DNA of 64,000 nt. It comes from Magnetospirillum fulvum MGU-K5. GTDB taxonomy: Bacteria; Pseudomonadota; Alphaproteobacteria; Rhodospirillales; Magnetospirillaceae. Shown here in pieces: positions 17,945 through 27,772 of the stretch (the first letter of the stretch is position 1; the number at the start of each line of letters is the position of its first letter). The position numbers and the translations under genes are program-made. The notes under the pieces are model-generated. The model was not told the origin of the DNA, ran no database searches, and saw only the letters and a list, made by a program, of their open reading frames with translations. The stretch spans positions 1-64,000 of the forward strand of contig NZ_AQPH01000010.1 in NCBI RefSeq assembly GCF_000442515.1, read 5' to 3'.

Positions 17945-17994
17945 GGGATGCTCCGAATTTTGAAAAAGGCCGACACTGTAACCGAGCTTTTCCG

Positions 17995-18540
17995 ATGCCG
18001 CCACGGGTGATCCTGTTTAACAAGCCGTTCGATGTGCTGTGCCAATTCACCGATCGTGAGGGTGGACGGCGCACGCTCAAGGATTATATCGACCAGCCCG
18101 GAGTGTATCCGGCCGGACGGCTTGACCGCGATTCCGAGGGGTTGCTGGTCTTATCCGATTCCGGACCGCTGATTGCCCGGATCGCCGACCCCCGCCATAA
18201 AATGGCAAAGACCTATCTGGCCCAAGTCGAGGGAATCCCCACCCCGGCGGCGCTGGCCGCGCTACGCAAAGGGATCGTGCTGAAGGACGGTCCGACCCGT
18301 CCGGCCGGAGCCCGGATGATCGCCGAACCCGAAGGGCTGTGGCAGCGGGATCCGCCGATCCGGAGCCGTGCCGCCATTCCCACCAGTTGGATCGAGCTGA
18401 TTCTACGCGAGGGCCGTAACCGCCAGGTGCGCCGGATGACCGCCGCGGTCGGCTTCCCGACCCTGCGGCTGATCCGCTGGGCGGTGGGGGATTGGAGTTT
18501 GGATGGTCTGGCGTCGGGTCAGTGGCGCGCTTTGCCATAA
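17995..18540 (+). CDS. RluE/RsuA-family rRNA pseudouridine synthase
   Basis: A 181-residue enzyme isomerising uridine in rRNA. It lacks the S4 domain of RsuA/RluB and therefore resembles RluE (23S rRNA U2457 in E. coli). Motifs are [13 protein letters not shown] near the N-terminus, the catalytic-Asp motif [14 protein letters not shown], the KTYLAQVEG strand and [10 protein letters not shown] near the C-terminus. ATG 17995 gives a standard N-terminus. The open frame of the OmpA-like gene runs antisense across the last ~140 bp of this gene. Confidence 0.9.
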   Translation: MPPRVILFNKPFDVLCQFTDREGGRRTLKDYIDQPGVYPAGRLDRDSEGLLVLSDSGPLIARIADPRHKMAKTYLAQVEGIPTPAALAALRKGIVLKDGPTRPAGARMIAEPEGLWQRDPPIRSRAAIPTSWIELILREGRNRQVRRMTAAVGFPTLRLIRWAVGDWSLDGLASGQWRALP

Positions 18541-19509
18541 AAACGTCACCGAACTGACCGCTTTATCGCCACGATCCATCGTCATGATCCGGCACGAAGT
18601 CGGATGGGGGCGCGACGATCCGGCTTTGCTCTGAGACAGCGCCGACGGAAGTGGACGATGGGACGGAAATACAAGGGCGACATCATGCGGTTTGACGACG
18701 AGACTCTGATCGAGTCCCGGGATGAGGCCGTTCTGCCCACCGCCTTGCAAGACAGCCCGCGGGGACTTGATCCCGAAACCTGCCGCCGCGCTCATGCCGT
18801 CGCTCTTCGTCAGATCCAGGCGCGGATTCCCAGTTTTTACTGAGGTTGATATCACATTGTCAACTTTGGTTGACGTCAGGTTGGTCCGAGCTACCCCGTC
18901 AACCAAAGTTAACCCCTGCGGAGACGGCCCCGTCATCGCACTATCGACCGGACCCCAGGTGATTTCGACCCGGCGCTCGTCATGGCGTGCCTGAGGCGAT
19001 GACGGCGAAAGTGCGGCGCGGTCGTCCGCACCTTTGCCAACGATCTCGATCGTCGGGGCTGTTACCCCCAGTTTGACCAATTGCTTGGCCACCGACCGGG
19101 CACGCCGTTCCGACAAGGCTTGGTTATAGGCTTTGGGGCCACGGGAATCGGTGTAGCCATAAATCCGGATTTCATCAGGCTTGGCGGCCTTCAGAGCCGG
19201 GGCCGCATCCCACAGCCGCTGCATCGTCGAAGCGGTGATCTCGTCTTTGTTGAAGGCGAACGTCAGCACGATCGGCTGCGCTGTCCGCTCGACCGGAGGA
19301 GCCTCGGTGACCATTGGCTGATCCTCTGGCTGCGAGGGCGGACTGACCGGAGGAGGGGCTGGCACCGTGGCGACGACGGGGGGAGGTGGGGAGAGAGTGT
19401 CTTGACCCGCCCCATAGTCGGACGACGTGGATGAGCAGGCAGCCAGTCCGGTTAGCCCGGACAAGGCAACCAGAACCCGGATGAACCGTAAGGGGCGAAC
19501 CGTCAGCAT
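18403..19509 (-). CDS. OmpA-like peptidoglycan-binding lipoprotein with a long atypical C-terminal tail
   Basis: The N-terminal ~190 residues make a convincing envelope lipoprotein: basic n-region, hydrophobic stretch and lipobox (LAAC, Cys near residue 26), a Pro-rich linker, then an OmpA/MotB domain with [35 protein letters not shown] and [11 protein letters not shown]. Such proteins anchor the outer membrane to peptidoglycan. After the domain the frame continues about 175 codons (from about 18945 down to 18403), antisense to the small gene at 18658 and into the RluE-like gene. That tail has no recognisable domain, so a lost stop or frameshift is likely. ATG 19509 is the start; TTG 19512 is possible. 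Confidence 0.75.
   Translation of the reverse strand: MLTVRPLRFIRVLVALSGLTGLAACSSTSSDYGAGQDTLSPPPPVVATVPAPPPVSPPSQPEDQPMVTEAPPVERTAQPIVLTFAFNKDEITASTMQRLWDAAPALKAAKPDEIRIYGYTDSRGPKAYNQALSERRARSVAKQLVKLGVTAPTIEIVGKGADDRAALSPSSPQARHDERRVEITWGPVDSAMTGPSPQGLTLVDGVARTNLTSTKVDNVISTSVKTGNPRLDLTKSDGMSAAAGFGIKSPRAVLQGGGQNGLIPGLDQSLVVKPHDVALVFPSHRPLPSALSQSKAGSSRPHPTSCRIMTMDRGDKAVSSVTFLWQSAPLTRRQTIQTPIPHRPADQPQGREADRGGHPAHLAVTALA
18658..18843 (+). CDS. Small acidic protein of unknown function
   Basis: A 61-residue frame with plausible composition ([15 protein letters not shown] in the middle, a basic [17 protein letters not shown] tail) that I do not recognise. Two starts are possible, ATG 18658 with GGAAG upstream and ATG 18685 (52 residues) with AAGGG upstream. 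It overlaps antisense with the tail of the OmpA-like frame; both cannot easily be fully coding. Its upstream neighbour is the RluE-like gene on the same strand. Confidence 0.45.
   Translation: MGRKYKGDIMRFDDETLIESRDEAVLPTALQDSPRGLDPETCRRAHAVALRQIQARIPSFY
18859..18913. repeat. 16-bp inverted repeat just past the OmpA domain end
   Basis: GTCAACTTTGGTTGAC (18859-18874) and GTCAACCAAAGTTAAC (18898-18913) are complementary at 15 of 16 positions around a 23-base loop. It lies about 30 bp beyond the last codon of the recognisable OmpA domain, where a stop codon would be expected. It could be a relic of an insertion, a stem-loop in the mRNA, or an operator. It is not followed by a T-run. Confidence 0.65.
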
Positions 19510-19525
19510 CAAGACATCACGCTAA

Positions 19526-19552
19526 AGACAGTTTGATCTATACACACTGTCT
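19526..19552. promoter_or_regulatory. AGACAGT/ACTGTCT inverted repeat upstream of the OmpA-like gene
   Basis: A perfect 7-bp inverted repeat with a 13-base spacer, 17 bp upstream of the ATG on the - strand. The core GACAGT...ACTGTC recurs with a 12-base spacer at 19609-19632. It is an operator-like dyad in the 5' leader; the regulator is unknown. Confidence 0.5.
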
Positions 19553-19597
19553 CAAGATAAAATATCGCTGTAAAGCGAGTTTTTACTTGTGTTGTTA

Positions 19598-19647
19598 AGT
19601 CAAGGTTGACAGTCGACCCCTGCACCACTGTCATCTTAGGTTGACTT
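19598..19647. promoter_or_regulatory. Nested inverted repeat with second GACAGT dyad
   Basis: Outer arms AAGTCAA and TTGACTT enclose inner arms TGACAGT and ACTGTCA around a 12-base loop. The inner dyad shares its GACAGT/ACTGTC half-sites with the element at 19526-19552, 82 bp away. It lies about 90-140 bp upstream of the OmpA-like start in an AT-richer stretch, consistent with a regulatory region. Confidence 0.5.
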
Positions 19648-19689
19648 GATTTAATGGATTCGCTTGAGCCCGCTCAGCGCTAGCGGGCG

Positions 19690-19722
19690 AAAAAGTATAA
19701 AAAAGAAGGGGTTACCCCCTTC
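19690..19722 (-). terminator. Intrinsic terminator of uvrA
   Basis: Read on the - strand, GAAGGGG pairs with CCCCTTC around a 4-base loop and is followed by TTTTTTATACTTTTT. It begins about 50 bp after the uvrA stop and is correctly oriented for it. Confidence 0.85.
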
Positions 19723-19772
19723 CCTTTCATACCCGACATTGAGAGTCTGAGGCCGGATCTGACGGTAAACGC

Positions 19773-22628
19773 CTAGAAGCGACCGGGATCACCCGTTCCG
19801 ACATGGCGGGCCAAAATTGGGGCAAGATGCTGGCCGGTATAGCTCTGCGAGCAGGCAGCAACATCTTCCGGCGTTCCCGCGACAACGACGCGACCGCCGC
19901 CATCGCCCCCTTCGGGACCAAGATCGACGATCCAATCGGCGGTTTTGATCACTTCCAGGTTATGCTCGATTACGACGATGGTGTTGCCGGTATCGACCAG
20001 GGCACGAAGCACTTCGAGCAATTTGCGGACATCCTCGAAATGCAGCCCGGTAGTCGGCTCGTCGAGGATATAGAGGGTCCGCCCGGTGGCCCGGCGCGAC
20101 AATTCCTTGGCCAGCTTGACCCGCTGAGCCTCGCCGCCGGACAGGGTGGTGGCCTGTTGCCCCAGATGGATATAGCCAAGCCCAACCCGTTGTAGGGTTA
20201 CCATCCGGTCACGGATCGCGGGAACCGCCTTGAAAAACTCGGCCGCCTCCTCGACGGTCATGTCGAGGACGTCGGCAATGCTTTTGCCGCGGAAGGTAAT
20301 TTCCAACGTTTCGCGGTTATAGCGCCGTCCCTTGCAGACGTCGCATTGGACGTAGACGTCGGGCAGAAAGTGCATCTCGATCTTGATCAGCCCGTCGCCT
20401 TGGCAAGCTTCGCAGCGTCCGCCTTTGACGTTGAACGAGAACCGACCGGGCTTGTAGCCGCGTGCTTTCGCTTCGGGCAGTTCGGCGAACCAGTCGCGGA
20501 TCGGGGTGAAGGCTCCGGCATAGGTCGCGGGGTTCGAGCGGGGAGTCCGGCCAATCGGGCTCTGATCGATATCGATAATCTTGTCGAGATGTTCGACCCC
20601 TTCGATCCGGTCGAACGGGGACGGCTGTTCCCGCGCTCCCATCAAGCGGCGGGCCAGGGCCTTGTACAGCGTTTCGATCACCAGGGTCGATTTGCCGCCC
20701 CCCGACACCCCGGTGATGCAGGTGAGCGTCCCGAGCGGGACGGTGAGGGTAACATCCTTCAGATTGTTGCCGCGTGCGCCGATCAGAGACAAGACCGCGC
20801 CGCTGCCGGGACGGCGCTGCGTCGGCAGCTCGATCCGCGTCTGTCCGGTCAGGTAGCGGCCGGTCAGGCTGGCCGGATTGACCATCACTTCGGCCGGGGT
20901 GCCCTCGGCAACGACCGAACCGCCGTGAATTCCGGCCCCCGGTCCCATATCGATCAGGTAATCTGCGCTGCGGATCGCGTCTTCGTCATGTTCGACGACG
21001 ATCACGGTATTGCCGATATCACGCAGCCGACGCAGCGTTGCCAGCAGACGATCATTGTCGCGCTGATGCAGGCCAATCGAAGGCTCATCCAGAACGTAAA
21101 GAACGCCGGTCAGACCCGATCCGATCTGGCTCGCCAGCCGGATGCGCTGGCTCTCGCCCCCCGACAACGAACCGGAGCCACGCCCAAGGGTGAGATAATC
21201 GAGGCCCACATCGACCAGGAAGCCCAGACGGTCGTTGATCTCACGCAAAATACGCCGGGCGATCTCGCGGTCCTTGGGCTTCAGATGTTGGTCGAGCTCA
21301 CCGAACCAGTCGCGCGCCGCGACAATCGACATTTCGGCGGTCTGGCTGATATGCAGTCCGCGAATTTTAACCGCCAGCGCTTCGGGCTTCAGACGCGCGC
21401 CGCCGCAGGCTTCGCACGGGGCCGTGCCTTGGAACCGCGATAATTCCTCGCGCACCCAGGCCGAATCCGTCTCGTGGAAGCGGCGATCCATGTTGGGGAT
21501 GACCCCCTCGAACGATTTCTTGGTGTGGTAGCCGCGAAAGCCGTCCTCGTACTCGATCGTAATCTCTTCGGTGCCCGATCCGTACAAGATCACCTCGCGC
21601 ACTCGCTCCGGGAGCGCCGACCAGGGGAGGTCGAGGCCAAAGCGGTAATGCGCCGACAGGCCCTGAAGGGTTTGCAGGTAATATTGCGAGGTCGACCCGG
21701 CCCAGGGCGCGATCGCGCCTTCTCGCAACGACAAATCGGGGTTCGGGATGACCAGTTCGGGATCGAAATAAAGTTTGACGCCGAGTCCGTCGCAGGTGGG
21801 GCAGGCCCCAAACGGGTTGTTGAACGAGAACAGCCGGGGTTCGATTTCCTCGATGGTAAAGCCCGAGACCGGGCAGGCGAACTTGGCCGAGAAAATCGTG
21901 CGCTCGCCGGTTCGGGCATCCTCGGCAATGCACAGCCCGTCCGAAAGGCCGAGAGCGGTCTCGATCGAATCGGCCAGCCGGTTGCCCAGGCCGGACTGGA
22001 TCACCACGCGGTCGACCACCACGTCGATATCGTGCTTCTTTTTCTTGTCGAGGGTCGGGACGGCGTCGATCTCATACAAGGTGCCGTCGACCTTGACGCG
22101 CTGGAACCCCTTCTTTTGCAGGTCGAGCAGGTCCTTGCGGTACTCGCCCTTGCGACCGCGCACATAGGGGGCGAGCAGATACAGCCTGGTTCCCTCGGCC
22201 ATCGTCTCGACGCGATCGACCATCTGGCTGACCGTCTGGCTTTCAATCGGCAGACCGGTTGCCGGTGAATGCGGTACGCCGACGCGCGCCCACAGCAGGC
22301 GCATGTAATCGTAGATTTCGGTGACGGTGCCGACGGTCGAGCGCGGATTGCGCGAGGTCGTTTTCTGTTCGATCGAGATCGCCGGGCTCAGTCCCTCGAT
22401 GCTTTCGACATCGGGTTTTTGCATCAGTTCAAGGAACTGACGGGCATAAGCCGACAGCGACTCGACATAGCGGCGCTGACCCTCGGCATAAATCGTATCG
22501 AACGCCAGCGAAGACTTGCCCGACCCTGACAGGCCGGTGATCACCACCAGTTTGTCGCGAGGAATGTCGATATCGACGCTTTTCAGATTATGTTCGCGGG
22601 CTCCACGAACCCGGATGACGCCGCTCAT
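19773..22628 (-). CDS. uvrA: Excinuclease ABC subunit A
   Basis: The damage-recognition ATPase of nucleotide excision repair, acting as a UvrA2-UvrB complex on DNA. The 951-residue product has two ABC modules: Walker [10 protein letters not shown] near residue 32 and GVSGGGKST in the second half, signatures [14 protein letters not shown] and [15 protein letters not shown], and zinc-finger modules ([14 protein letters not shown] with CDVCKGRR). The first finger reads CPVSG, lacking one Cys of the usual CPxC; I recall this as common in alphaproteobacteria. Standalone gene with its own terminator. No clear alphaproteobacterial SOS box was seen upstream. Confidence 0.97.
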   Translation of the reverse strand: MSGVIRVRGAREHNLKSVDIDIPRDKLVVITGLSGSGKSSLAFDTIYAEGQRRYVESLSAYARQFLELMQKPDVESIEGLSPAISIEQKTTSRNPRSTVGTVTEIYDYMRLLWARVGVPHSPATGLPIESQTVSQMVDRVETMAEGTRLYLLAPYVRGRKGEYRKDLLDLQKKGFQRVKVDGTLYEIDAVPTLDKKKKHDIDVVVDRVVIQSGLGNRLADSIETALGLSDGLCIAEDARTGERTIFSAKFACPVSGFTIEEIEPRLFSFNNPFGACPTCDGLGVKLYFDPELVIPNPDLSLREGAIAPWAGSTSQYYLQTLQGLSAHYRFGLDLPWSALPERVREVILYGSGTEEITIEYEDGFRGYHTKKSFEGVIPNMDRRFHETDSAWVREELSRFQGTAPCEACGGARLKPEALAVKIRGLHISQTAEMSIVAARDWFGELDQHLKPKDREIARRILREINDRLGFLVDVGLDYLTLGRGSGSLSGGESQRIRLASQIGSGLTGVLYVLDEPSIGLHQRDNDRLLATLRRLRDIGNTVIVVEHDEDAIRSADYLIDMGPGAGIHGGSVVAEGTPAEVMVNPASLTGRYLTGQTRIELPTQRRPGSGAVLSLIGARGNNLKDVTLTVPLGTLTCITGVSGGGKSTLVIETLYKALARRLMGAREQPSPFDRIEGVEHLDKIIDIDQSPIGRTPRSNPATYAGAFTPIRDWFAELPEAKARGYKPGRFSFNVKGGRCEACQGDGLIKIEMHFLPDVYVQCDVCKGRRYNRETLEITFRGKSIADVLDMTVEEAAEFFKAVPAIRDRMVTLQRVGLGYIHLGQQATTLSGGEAQRVKLAKELSRRATGRTLYILDEPTTGLHFEDVRKLLEVLRALVDTGNTIVVIEHNLEVIKTADWIVDLGPEGGDGGGRVVVAGTPEDVAACSQSYTGQHLAPILARHVGTGDPGRF

Positions 22629-22731
22629 TGTCGATCAGCCTTCGTCAAACTGTGAACCGGCGGCGGATGGTAGAGGGTTTCCCGGGTGGGATAAAGCCCT
22701 CCGTCACGCCATCCTCCGTCGGCAAAATCAC

Positions 22732-24411
22732 TCAGGCCCGAACGCTGTCGAGGAACGTTCCGACTTCCTTGTTGAGACGCTGTGACTGCGTTTCCAACTC
22801 GTGCGACGCCGTCAGAACCCCGTTCGATGTCTCGCCCACCTCGCCGACGGCCGAGGCCAATTGGGTCAGATAATCGGTGACCTGACGGGTTCCTTCCGAC
22901 GCCTGCTGGATGTTACGCGAGATTTCGGCGGTCGCGGCGTGCTGCTCCTCGACGGCGGCTGCGATACCGGCCCCGATCTCGTCGATCCGACCGATGGTGC
23001 CGCCGATAATGCTAATCGCGCCCACCGCCTCGGTGGTGGCGGCCTGGACCGCACCGATCTGGGCCCCGATTTCCTCGGTCGCCCGCGCGGTCTGGTTGGC
23101 GAGATGTTTGACCTCGTTGGCGACGACGGCAAAGCCCTTACCCGCCTCACCGGCCCGAGCCGCCTCGATGGTGGCATTCAGCGCCAGCAAATTGGTCTGG
23201 GCCGCGATGTCGTTGATCAGACCGACGACATCGCCGATCTTGCCCGCCGCTTCCGCCAGTCCTTTAACCAAGTGATCGGTCCGTTGCGCCTCGGATACCG
23301 CCTCGGCCGACATTGTCGCCGATTGCTGGACCTGACGGCTGATTTCGCGGATCGACGCCGACAATTCCTCTGATGCCGCGGCAACTGTCTGGACGTTGGT
23401 TGACGCCTCTTCCGCCGCAGCGGCAACCGAGGTGGCTTGCGACGAGGTCTGGCGGGCGACATCGGTCAGACATTCCGCCGCACTTTTCATGCTTCCTGCC
23501 GAGGCGGCGATAACGTCGGAAACCTGCTTGACGCTGCTTTCGAACGAATCCGCCATCCGCATTGCGGAAGCCCGACGTTCTTCCTCGGCACGCAATTTCG
23601 ACATTTCCTGCTCGCGGCGCAATGATGCCGCTTCGCGGGCGGCATCGCGCAAGGTGCGGATCGAAACCGCTAGCGAACCGATTTCATCGGTACGGTCGAT
23701 CTCGGTGACGACAGTATCGTAATCCTGATTGGCGAGGCGGTTGGTGATCGTGGACAGCCGCTTTAACGCATTGGCGATGTGACGAGCCACACCAAGCGCC
23801 AGAGCCCCGCACAGCAGGGTAACCAGTAAGACCAGACCGGCGAAATGGAGTGCCTTATCCCAGAAAATTTCCTGGATATCGTCGATATAAATCCCGGTGC
23901 CCATCATCCAGCCCCAGGGCGCGAACAGATTGGCGTAAGACAATTTGTCGATGGCCACATCCGAGCCGACGCGGGGGAACTGATAAAACAGCGATCCGCC
24001 ACCGGCCTGGGCCAGTTCGATCAGGCGGCGAATGATAAAGATGCCGTTAGAGTCCTTTGTTTCCAAAGCGCTTTGGCCTTCGCGCTCGGGATGCCCGGGA
24101 ATCATTACTCCCGTTCCATCTACGGCATAGATGAAAAAGTATTCGTCCTTATCATAGCGAAGGTCGCGCAAAATGTTGCGAGTCAGTCTTTGTGCCTCGG
24201 CTTGATCGAATTCTCCCTTTAAAGATCTGTTGTAGTTGTCTTGCGCAATCCCCTGGGCAACTTCAACTAAGTTGTGCAACTTAGCGACACGATCCTCGAC
24301 CATGATCGAGCGTAAGAAGAACATCGCTAAGGCAGCAACCACAACAAAGCCGAAGATACTGCCCGCAACGACGATCAGCAACTTTCCGGAAATTCCCATT
24401 TTAGGGATCAT
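22732..24411 (-). CDS. Methyl-accepting chemotaxis protein with single Cache domain
   Basis: A transmembrane chemoreceptor of 559 residues: TM1 (about 9-33), a periplasmic Cache domain containing [20 protein letters not shown] and [20 protein letters not shown]2 (about 187-210), a HAMP domain ([14 protein letters not shown] onward) and the cytoplasmic signalling hairpin with tip [20 protein letters not shown]. It ends FLDSVRA with no CheR-tethering pentapeptide. ATG 24411 has GGAG upstream. It is a close paralogue of the receptor at 25374-27050, with the exporter gene between them on the opposite strand. The ligand is unknown; this Cache type often binds small carboxylates. Confidence 0.93.
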   Translation of the reverse strand: MIPKMGISGKLLIVVAGSIFGFVVVAALAMFFLRSIMVEDRVAKLHNLVEVAQGIAQDNYNRSLKGEFDQAEAQRLTRNILRDLRYDKDEYFFIYAVDGTGVMIPGHPEREGQSALETKDSNGIFIIRRLIELAQAGGGSLFYQFPRVGSDVAIDKLSYANLFAPWGWMMGTGIYIDDIQEIFWDKALHFAGLVLLVTLLCGALALGVARHIANALKRLSTITNRLANQDYDTVVTEIDRTDEIGSLAVSIRTLRDAAREAASLRREQEMSKLRAEEERRASAMRMADSFESSVKQVSDVIAASAGSMKSAAECLTDVARQTSSQATSVAAAAEEASTNVQTVAAASEELSASIREISRQVQQSATMSAEAVSEAQRTDHLVKGLAEAAGKIGDVVGLINDIAAQTNLLALNATIEAARAGEAGKGFAVVANEVKHLANQTARATEEIGAQIGAVQAATTEAVGAISIIGGTIGRIDEIGAGIAAAVEEQHAATAEISRNIQQASEGTRQVTDYLTQLASAVGEVGETSNGVLTASHELETQSQRLNKEVGTFLDSVRA

Positions 24412-24550
24412 GTCACATCTCCACCCATAACCAACAGGTGCAATCAATCCGAAGACATATGCACCCCTATGCTAATTTTCCAGATTGTTCCAAAGAAATA
24501 CCTGAACCGCAAACGAGCTTGCGTATAAGAAGCCATGCATTTACGGTGTG

Positions 24551-24670
24551 CGCCGTCATTGGGGAGTAGCCTCTCTCGGCCTGATCCGAGAGGGATGCGT
24601 CAACAGACTTGAGCTGCACAGCTCATGGCGCATTCGGCAAGAGTCGCTTGGCGAGACCTTTGGCTTGGCG
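24551..24670 (+). promoter_or_regulatory. yybP-ykoY (manganese) riboswitch
   Basis: The sequence carries both conserved loop strings of the yybP-ykoY class: TTGGGGAGTAGCC (24559-24571) and GGCGAGACCTTTGGC (about 24650-24664), plus GCGTCAACA between them. The closing stem can form from CGCC (24551-24554) and GGCG (24667-24670), and the arm CTCTCTCGG/CCGAGAGGG forms a hairpin. It lies 71-190 bp upstream of a UPF0016/GDT1-type exporter gene, the class of gene this riboswitch is known to control in response to Mn2+. A covariance search was not run. Confidence 0.85.
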
Positions 24671-24680
24671 TCCGACACCA

Positions 24681-24730
24681 GGGGGGTGGGCGGGGCGCAA
24701 AGCCATTGGTTTTCTATCCGCCCAGCCCCC
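24681..24730 (+). promoter_or_regulatory. Candidate riboswitch expression platform (hairpin abutting the ribosome site)
   Basis: GGGGGGTGGGCGG (24681-24693) can pair with CCGCCCAGCCCCC (24718-24730) at 12 of 13 positions. The right arm ends directly before AAAGG (24731-24735), the ribosome-binding site of the exporter gene. Formation or melting of this hairpin would alter access to the site, suggesting translational control. Inference from pairing only. Confidence 0.55.
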
Positions 24731-24740
24731 AAAGGTTATT

Positions 24741-25325
24741 ATGGACGCGCTGTTTATTTCCGCCGCGATTGTGGCGATCGCCGAGATCGGCGACAAAACT
24801 CAATTGCTGGCTTTGGTTCTTGCCGCTCGTTTCCGACGGCCGATTCCGATCATTCTGGGCATCCTGGTCGCGACCCTGGCCAATCATGGCCTTGCCGCCT
24901 GGGCCGGAACTGCGGTCGCCGACTGGCTGGGAGGAGAGACGATGCGCTGGGCGCTGGGTCTGTCGTTTCTGGCGATGGCGGTCTGGATTCTGGTGCCTGA
25001 CAAGATCGACGATGACGCTCCTGGCATTGGGGAACGGTTTGGCCCCTTCCTCGCCACCCTGGTGGCGTTCTTCCTGGTCGAGATCGGCGACAAGACCCAG
25101 ATCGCGACAGTGGCCCTGGCGGCGCGCTTCGATGACCTGCTGCTGGTGACCCTGGGCACTACGCTGGGGATGATGGCCGCCAATGTCCCGGCCGTTTTGC
25201 TGGGCGAAGCGGCGGCAACCCGGATTCCGTTGCGACTGGTTCACATCGTTGCAGCGATCCTGTTTGCTATCATGGGTATTCTGACGCTGAGCGAGGTCGG
25301 GGCCGATCTGGTCCGTCACCTGTAA
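24741..25325 (+). CDS. UPF0016/GDT1-family Mn2+ (or Ca2+) exporter
   Basis: A small inner-membrane cation transporter of 194 residues with six predicted helices in two homologous halves. Each half has the family motif E-x-G-D-(K/R)-(T/S): AEIGDKTQ near residue 16 and VEIGDKTQ near residue 116. Homologues (MneA, MntX-like, TMEM165/Gdt1) move Mn2+ or Ca2+ out of the cytoplasm. ATG 24741 follows AAAGG and opens the first membrane helix; upstream in-frame codons lie in the riboswitch. A yybP-ykoY riboswitch upstream argues for Mn2+ export. It sits between two chemoreceptor genes on the other strand. Confidence 0.9.
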   Translation: MDALFISAAIVAIAEIGDKTQLLALVLAARFRRPIPIILGILVATLANHGLAAWAGTAVADWLGGETMRWALGLSFLAMAVWILVPDKIDDDAPGIGERFGPFLATLVAFFLVEIGDKTQIATVALAARFDDLLLVTLGTTLGMMAANVPAVLLGEAAATRIPLRLVHIVAAILFAIMGILTLSEVGADLVRHL

Positions 25326-25337
25326 TCGGCGAGGGAT

Positions 25338-25367
25338 GAGGCTGATATCGTTTTGGATATCAGCCTC
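25338..25367. terminator. Bidirectional hairpin between the exporter and chemoreceptor genes
   Basis: A perfect 12-bp stem (GAGGCTGATATC with GATATCAGCCTC) and a GTTTTG loop lie between the convergent stop codons at 25325 and 25374. T-runs are short, so efficiency is uncertain, but the symmetry and position fit a shared terminator. Confidence 0.7.
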
Positions 25368-25373
25368 TTATCG

Positions 25374-27050
25374 TCAGGCTCTAATGCTGTGGAGGAACGA
25401 ACCGACTTCCTTGTCCAATCGTTTCGATTGTTCGGTGAGGGTGTTCGAGGCCGTCAGAACGCCACCCGATGTCGTCTCGACATCGGCGATCGCCCCCGCC
25501 AGCGCGGCAAGGTAATCGGTCACCTGACGGGTTCCGGCAGAGGCCTGCTGAATGTTGTGCGAAATCTCGGTGGTAGCGGAATGTTGCTGTTCCACCGCTG
25601 CCGCAATCGCGGCCCCAATCCCATTGATTCGCCCAATTGTTCCGCCAATATTACGGATCGCCACCACCGCTTCGGACGTGGCGTTCTGGACCGCGTTGAT
25701 CTGGGTCGCGATATCCTCGGTCGCCTTGGCGGTCTGGTTGGCGAGATTCTTAACCTCACCGGCGACGACGGCAAAACCTTTGCCCGCTTCTCCCGCCCGC
25801 GCCGCCTCGATTGTCGCGTTCAAGGCCAGCAGGTTGGTCTGCGAAGCGATATCGTTGATCAGATTGACCACCTCGCCGATCCGCCCGACCGCATCGGCCA
25901 GACCTTGAACCAGATGATCGGACCGTCCTGCCTCGGCCACCGCATCCGAGGACATCGTTGCCGAATCCCGAACCTGGCGACTGATTTCCTGAATTGATGC
26001 TGACAATTGCTCCGAGGCGGCCGCCACGGTCTGCACCTTGGATGACGCTTGGTCAGCCGCCGCCGCGACTTCGCCGGCTTGGGCCGAGGTCTGATTTGCC
26101 ACCCCGGTCAGGCTCTGGGCGGCATCGCGCATGCTATGAGCTGACGTGGCGATAACGTCGGTGACCTGTTTGACGCTGCGTTCGAAGGAATCCGCCATCG
26201 CCAGGGCAGCCCGACGGTGTTCGTCTTCGACCTGCCGCTTGACTTGTTCCTGAGCATCGCGCAGAGACTGGGCTTCACGGGCGATGTCGCGCAGGGATCG
26301 GATCGAGTTTGCCAGGGAGCCGATCTCATCGCCGCGCTCGGTCTCGGTCACCTCGGTCGCGTAATTCTGGTTGGCCAACTGAGTGGTGGCTTCGGTCAAT
26401 CGCTTCAGCGGCAGGGCAATGTGGCGGGCGACCGCCATCACCAGGATCGTGGTCAGCAAGGTGATCAGCAGAACGATTCCGGAGAATTTCAGCGCGGCGG
26501 AGCGGAATTCGGCTTCAATGTCGTCGATGGCGACGGCAGAGCCGATCATCCAGCCCCAGGGGGCGAAGAACTGGGCGTATGAGCCTTTTGGAACCGGGAT
26601 TTCCGAGCCGGGGCGGGTGAATTGATAGAACACGGCACCACCGCCCGCCTTGGCGACCTCGATCATCCGGGCGATGAAGGGCAGGCCGTTGATATCCCTG
26701 ATCCCGAGCGCGTTTTTACCTTCGCGCTCGATCCGGCCGGGGCTGAGCATGCAGGTCCCATCCTCGGCATAGATGAACAGGTATTCTCCCCCGTCATAAC
26801 GAACGGCGCGCAACTGATCGCGGACCCGCTTTTGCGCCTCGTCCTGCGAGAATTCGCCTCTGACAGCGCGGTCGTATTCTGCCTGCGTCAGGGTGCGGGC
26901 GATGTCGGTGACACTGCGCAGTTTGGCAATGCGATCCGCTATCATCGATTCATGGAGGAAGACCATCCCTAGACTCGCGACCAGAATGAACCCGACGACG
27001 CTGGCCGCGACAACGATCAGCATTTTTCCCGAAAGACCCAACCTCGGCAC
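25374..27050 (-). CDS. Methyl-accepting chemotaxis protein with single Cache domain (paralogue)
   Basis: A 558-residue chemoreceptor laid out like its neighbour: TM1 (about 9-33), a Cache domain with [21 protein letters not shown] and [20 protein letters not shown]2, HAMP ([13 protein letters not shown]) and a signalling hairpin with [20 protein letters not shown]. It ends FLHSIRA without a pentapeptide tether. The two receptors match almost residue for residue in the signalling tip but differ more in the sensor, suggesting duplication followed by ligand divergence. Its start lies 156 bp from the ssb terminator region and it appears to be a single-gene unit. Confidence 0.93.
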   Translation of the reverse strand: MPRLGLSGKMLIVVAASVVGFILVASLGMVFLHESMIADRIAKLRSVTDIARTLTQAEYDRAVRGEFSQDEAQKRVRDQLRAVRYDGGEYLFIYAEDGTCMLSPGRIEREGKNALGIRDINGLPFIARMIEVAKAGGGAVFYQFTRPGSEIPVPKGSYAQFFAPWGWMIGSAVAIDDIEAEFRSAALKFSGIVLLITLLTTILVMAVARHIALPLKRLTEATTQLANQNYATEVTETERGDEIGSLANSIRSLRDIAREAQSLRDAQEQVKRQVEDEHRRAALAMADSFERSVKQVTDVIATSAHSMRDAAQSLTGVANQTSAQAGEVAAAADQASSKVQTVAAASEQLSASIQEISRQVRDSATMSSDAVAEAGRSDHLVQGLADAVGRIGEVVNLINDIASQTNLLALNATIEAARAGEAGKGFAVVAGEVKNLANQTAKATEDIATQINAVQNATSEAVVAIRNIGGTIGRINGIGAAIAAAVEQQHSATTEISHNIQQASAGTRQVTDYLAALAGAIADVETTSGGVLTASNTLTEQSKRLDKEVGSFLHSIRA

Positions 27051-27205
27051 GGTGTATTCCCCTCAAATGAAACTGGAACGCGATGCGTCTGCCGCATATA
27101 TCCGGGTCGGATGGCGAGCCAGAATGGATAAAAAGGGACCTCTGCCCTTCGCGCCTCCCGATAGGCTATCGCCCGGTCAGAGTCCAGGTCGTTATCCATC
27201 GCGCA

Positions 27206-27240
27206 AAGAAAAACGGGAGGCTCCTGGTGGAACCTCCCGT
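27206..27240 (-). terminator. Intrinsic terminator of ssb
   Basis: On the - strand ACGGGAGG pairs with CCTCCCGT and is followed by a run of T (TTTTTC). It starts about 30 bp after the ssb stop. Confidence 0.9.
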
Positions 27241-27268
27241 CGAATGAACAGCTTGGAACGATCGTCGG

Positions 27269-27772
27269 TTAGAACGGAATCTCGTCATCGAGATCGGCCG
27301 GGGGCTCCCAGCTCTGCCCACCGCCCTGGCGGCCGCCGCCACTCTGACGGGGCGGGGCGTCGTCATATCCGCCACCAAACCCGCCGCCAGATCCACCACC
27401 ACCGGCCGAGCCACCGCCATCGCGGCCACCCAGCAGGGTCAGTTCACCCTTGAACCGCCCGATCACCACTTCGGTGGTGTAACGCTCCTGACCGGATTGA
27501 TCTGTCCATTTGCGGGTTTGAAGCGCCCCCTCGATATAAACCGAGCTGCCCTTGCGCAGATAGCGCTCGGCAACATCGGCAAGGTTCGGGTTGAAGATCA
27601 CCACCCGATGCCACTCGGTCTTTTCCTTACGTTCACCGCTGGCGCGGTCTTTCCAGGATTCCGAGGTGGCGATGTTGAGAGAGACGATCTTCGCCCCGTC
27701 CTGCGACGTCCGCACCTCGGGGTCACGTCCCAGATTGCCGACAAGAATGACTTTATTGACGCTGCCAGCCAT
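27269..27772 (-). CDS. ssb: Single-stranded DNA-binding protein
   Basis: The tetrameric ssDNA-binding protein of replication and repair. The 167-residue product has an N-terminal OB-fold ([18 protein letters not shown], then [29 protein letters not shown]), a Gly-rich disordered linker, and the acidic tip DDEIPF that recruits partner proteins. ATG 27772 gives the standard N-terminus; the frame remains open 40 codons upstream without similarity. It diverges from gyrA across about 230 bp. Confidence 0.96.
   Translation of the reverse strand: MAGSVNKVILVGNLGRDPEVRTSQDGAKIVSLNIATSESWKDRASGERKEKTEWHRVVIFNPNLADVAERYLRKGSSVYIEGALQTRKWTDQSGQERYTTEVVIGRFKGELTLLGGRDGGGSAGGGGSGGGFGGGYDDAPPRQSGGGRQGGGQSWEPPADLDDEIPF

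Noticed and set aside
21830-21880. UvrA first zinc finger missing a Cys (CPVSG)
   Set aside because: Considered as a defect, but the rest of the protein is intact and this substitution is, to my knowledge, a usual alphaproteobacterial variant.
22629-22700. Possible SOS (LexA) box upstream of uvrA
   Set aside because: GTTC occurs once (in GGTTCACAGTTTGACG), but the second GTTC half-site at 7-bp spacing is absent, so an alphaproteobacterial LexA box is not supported.
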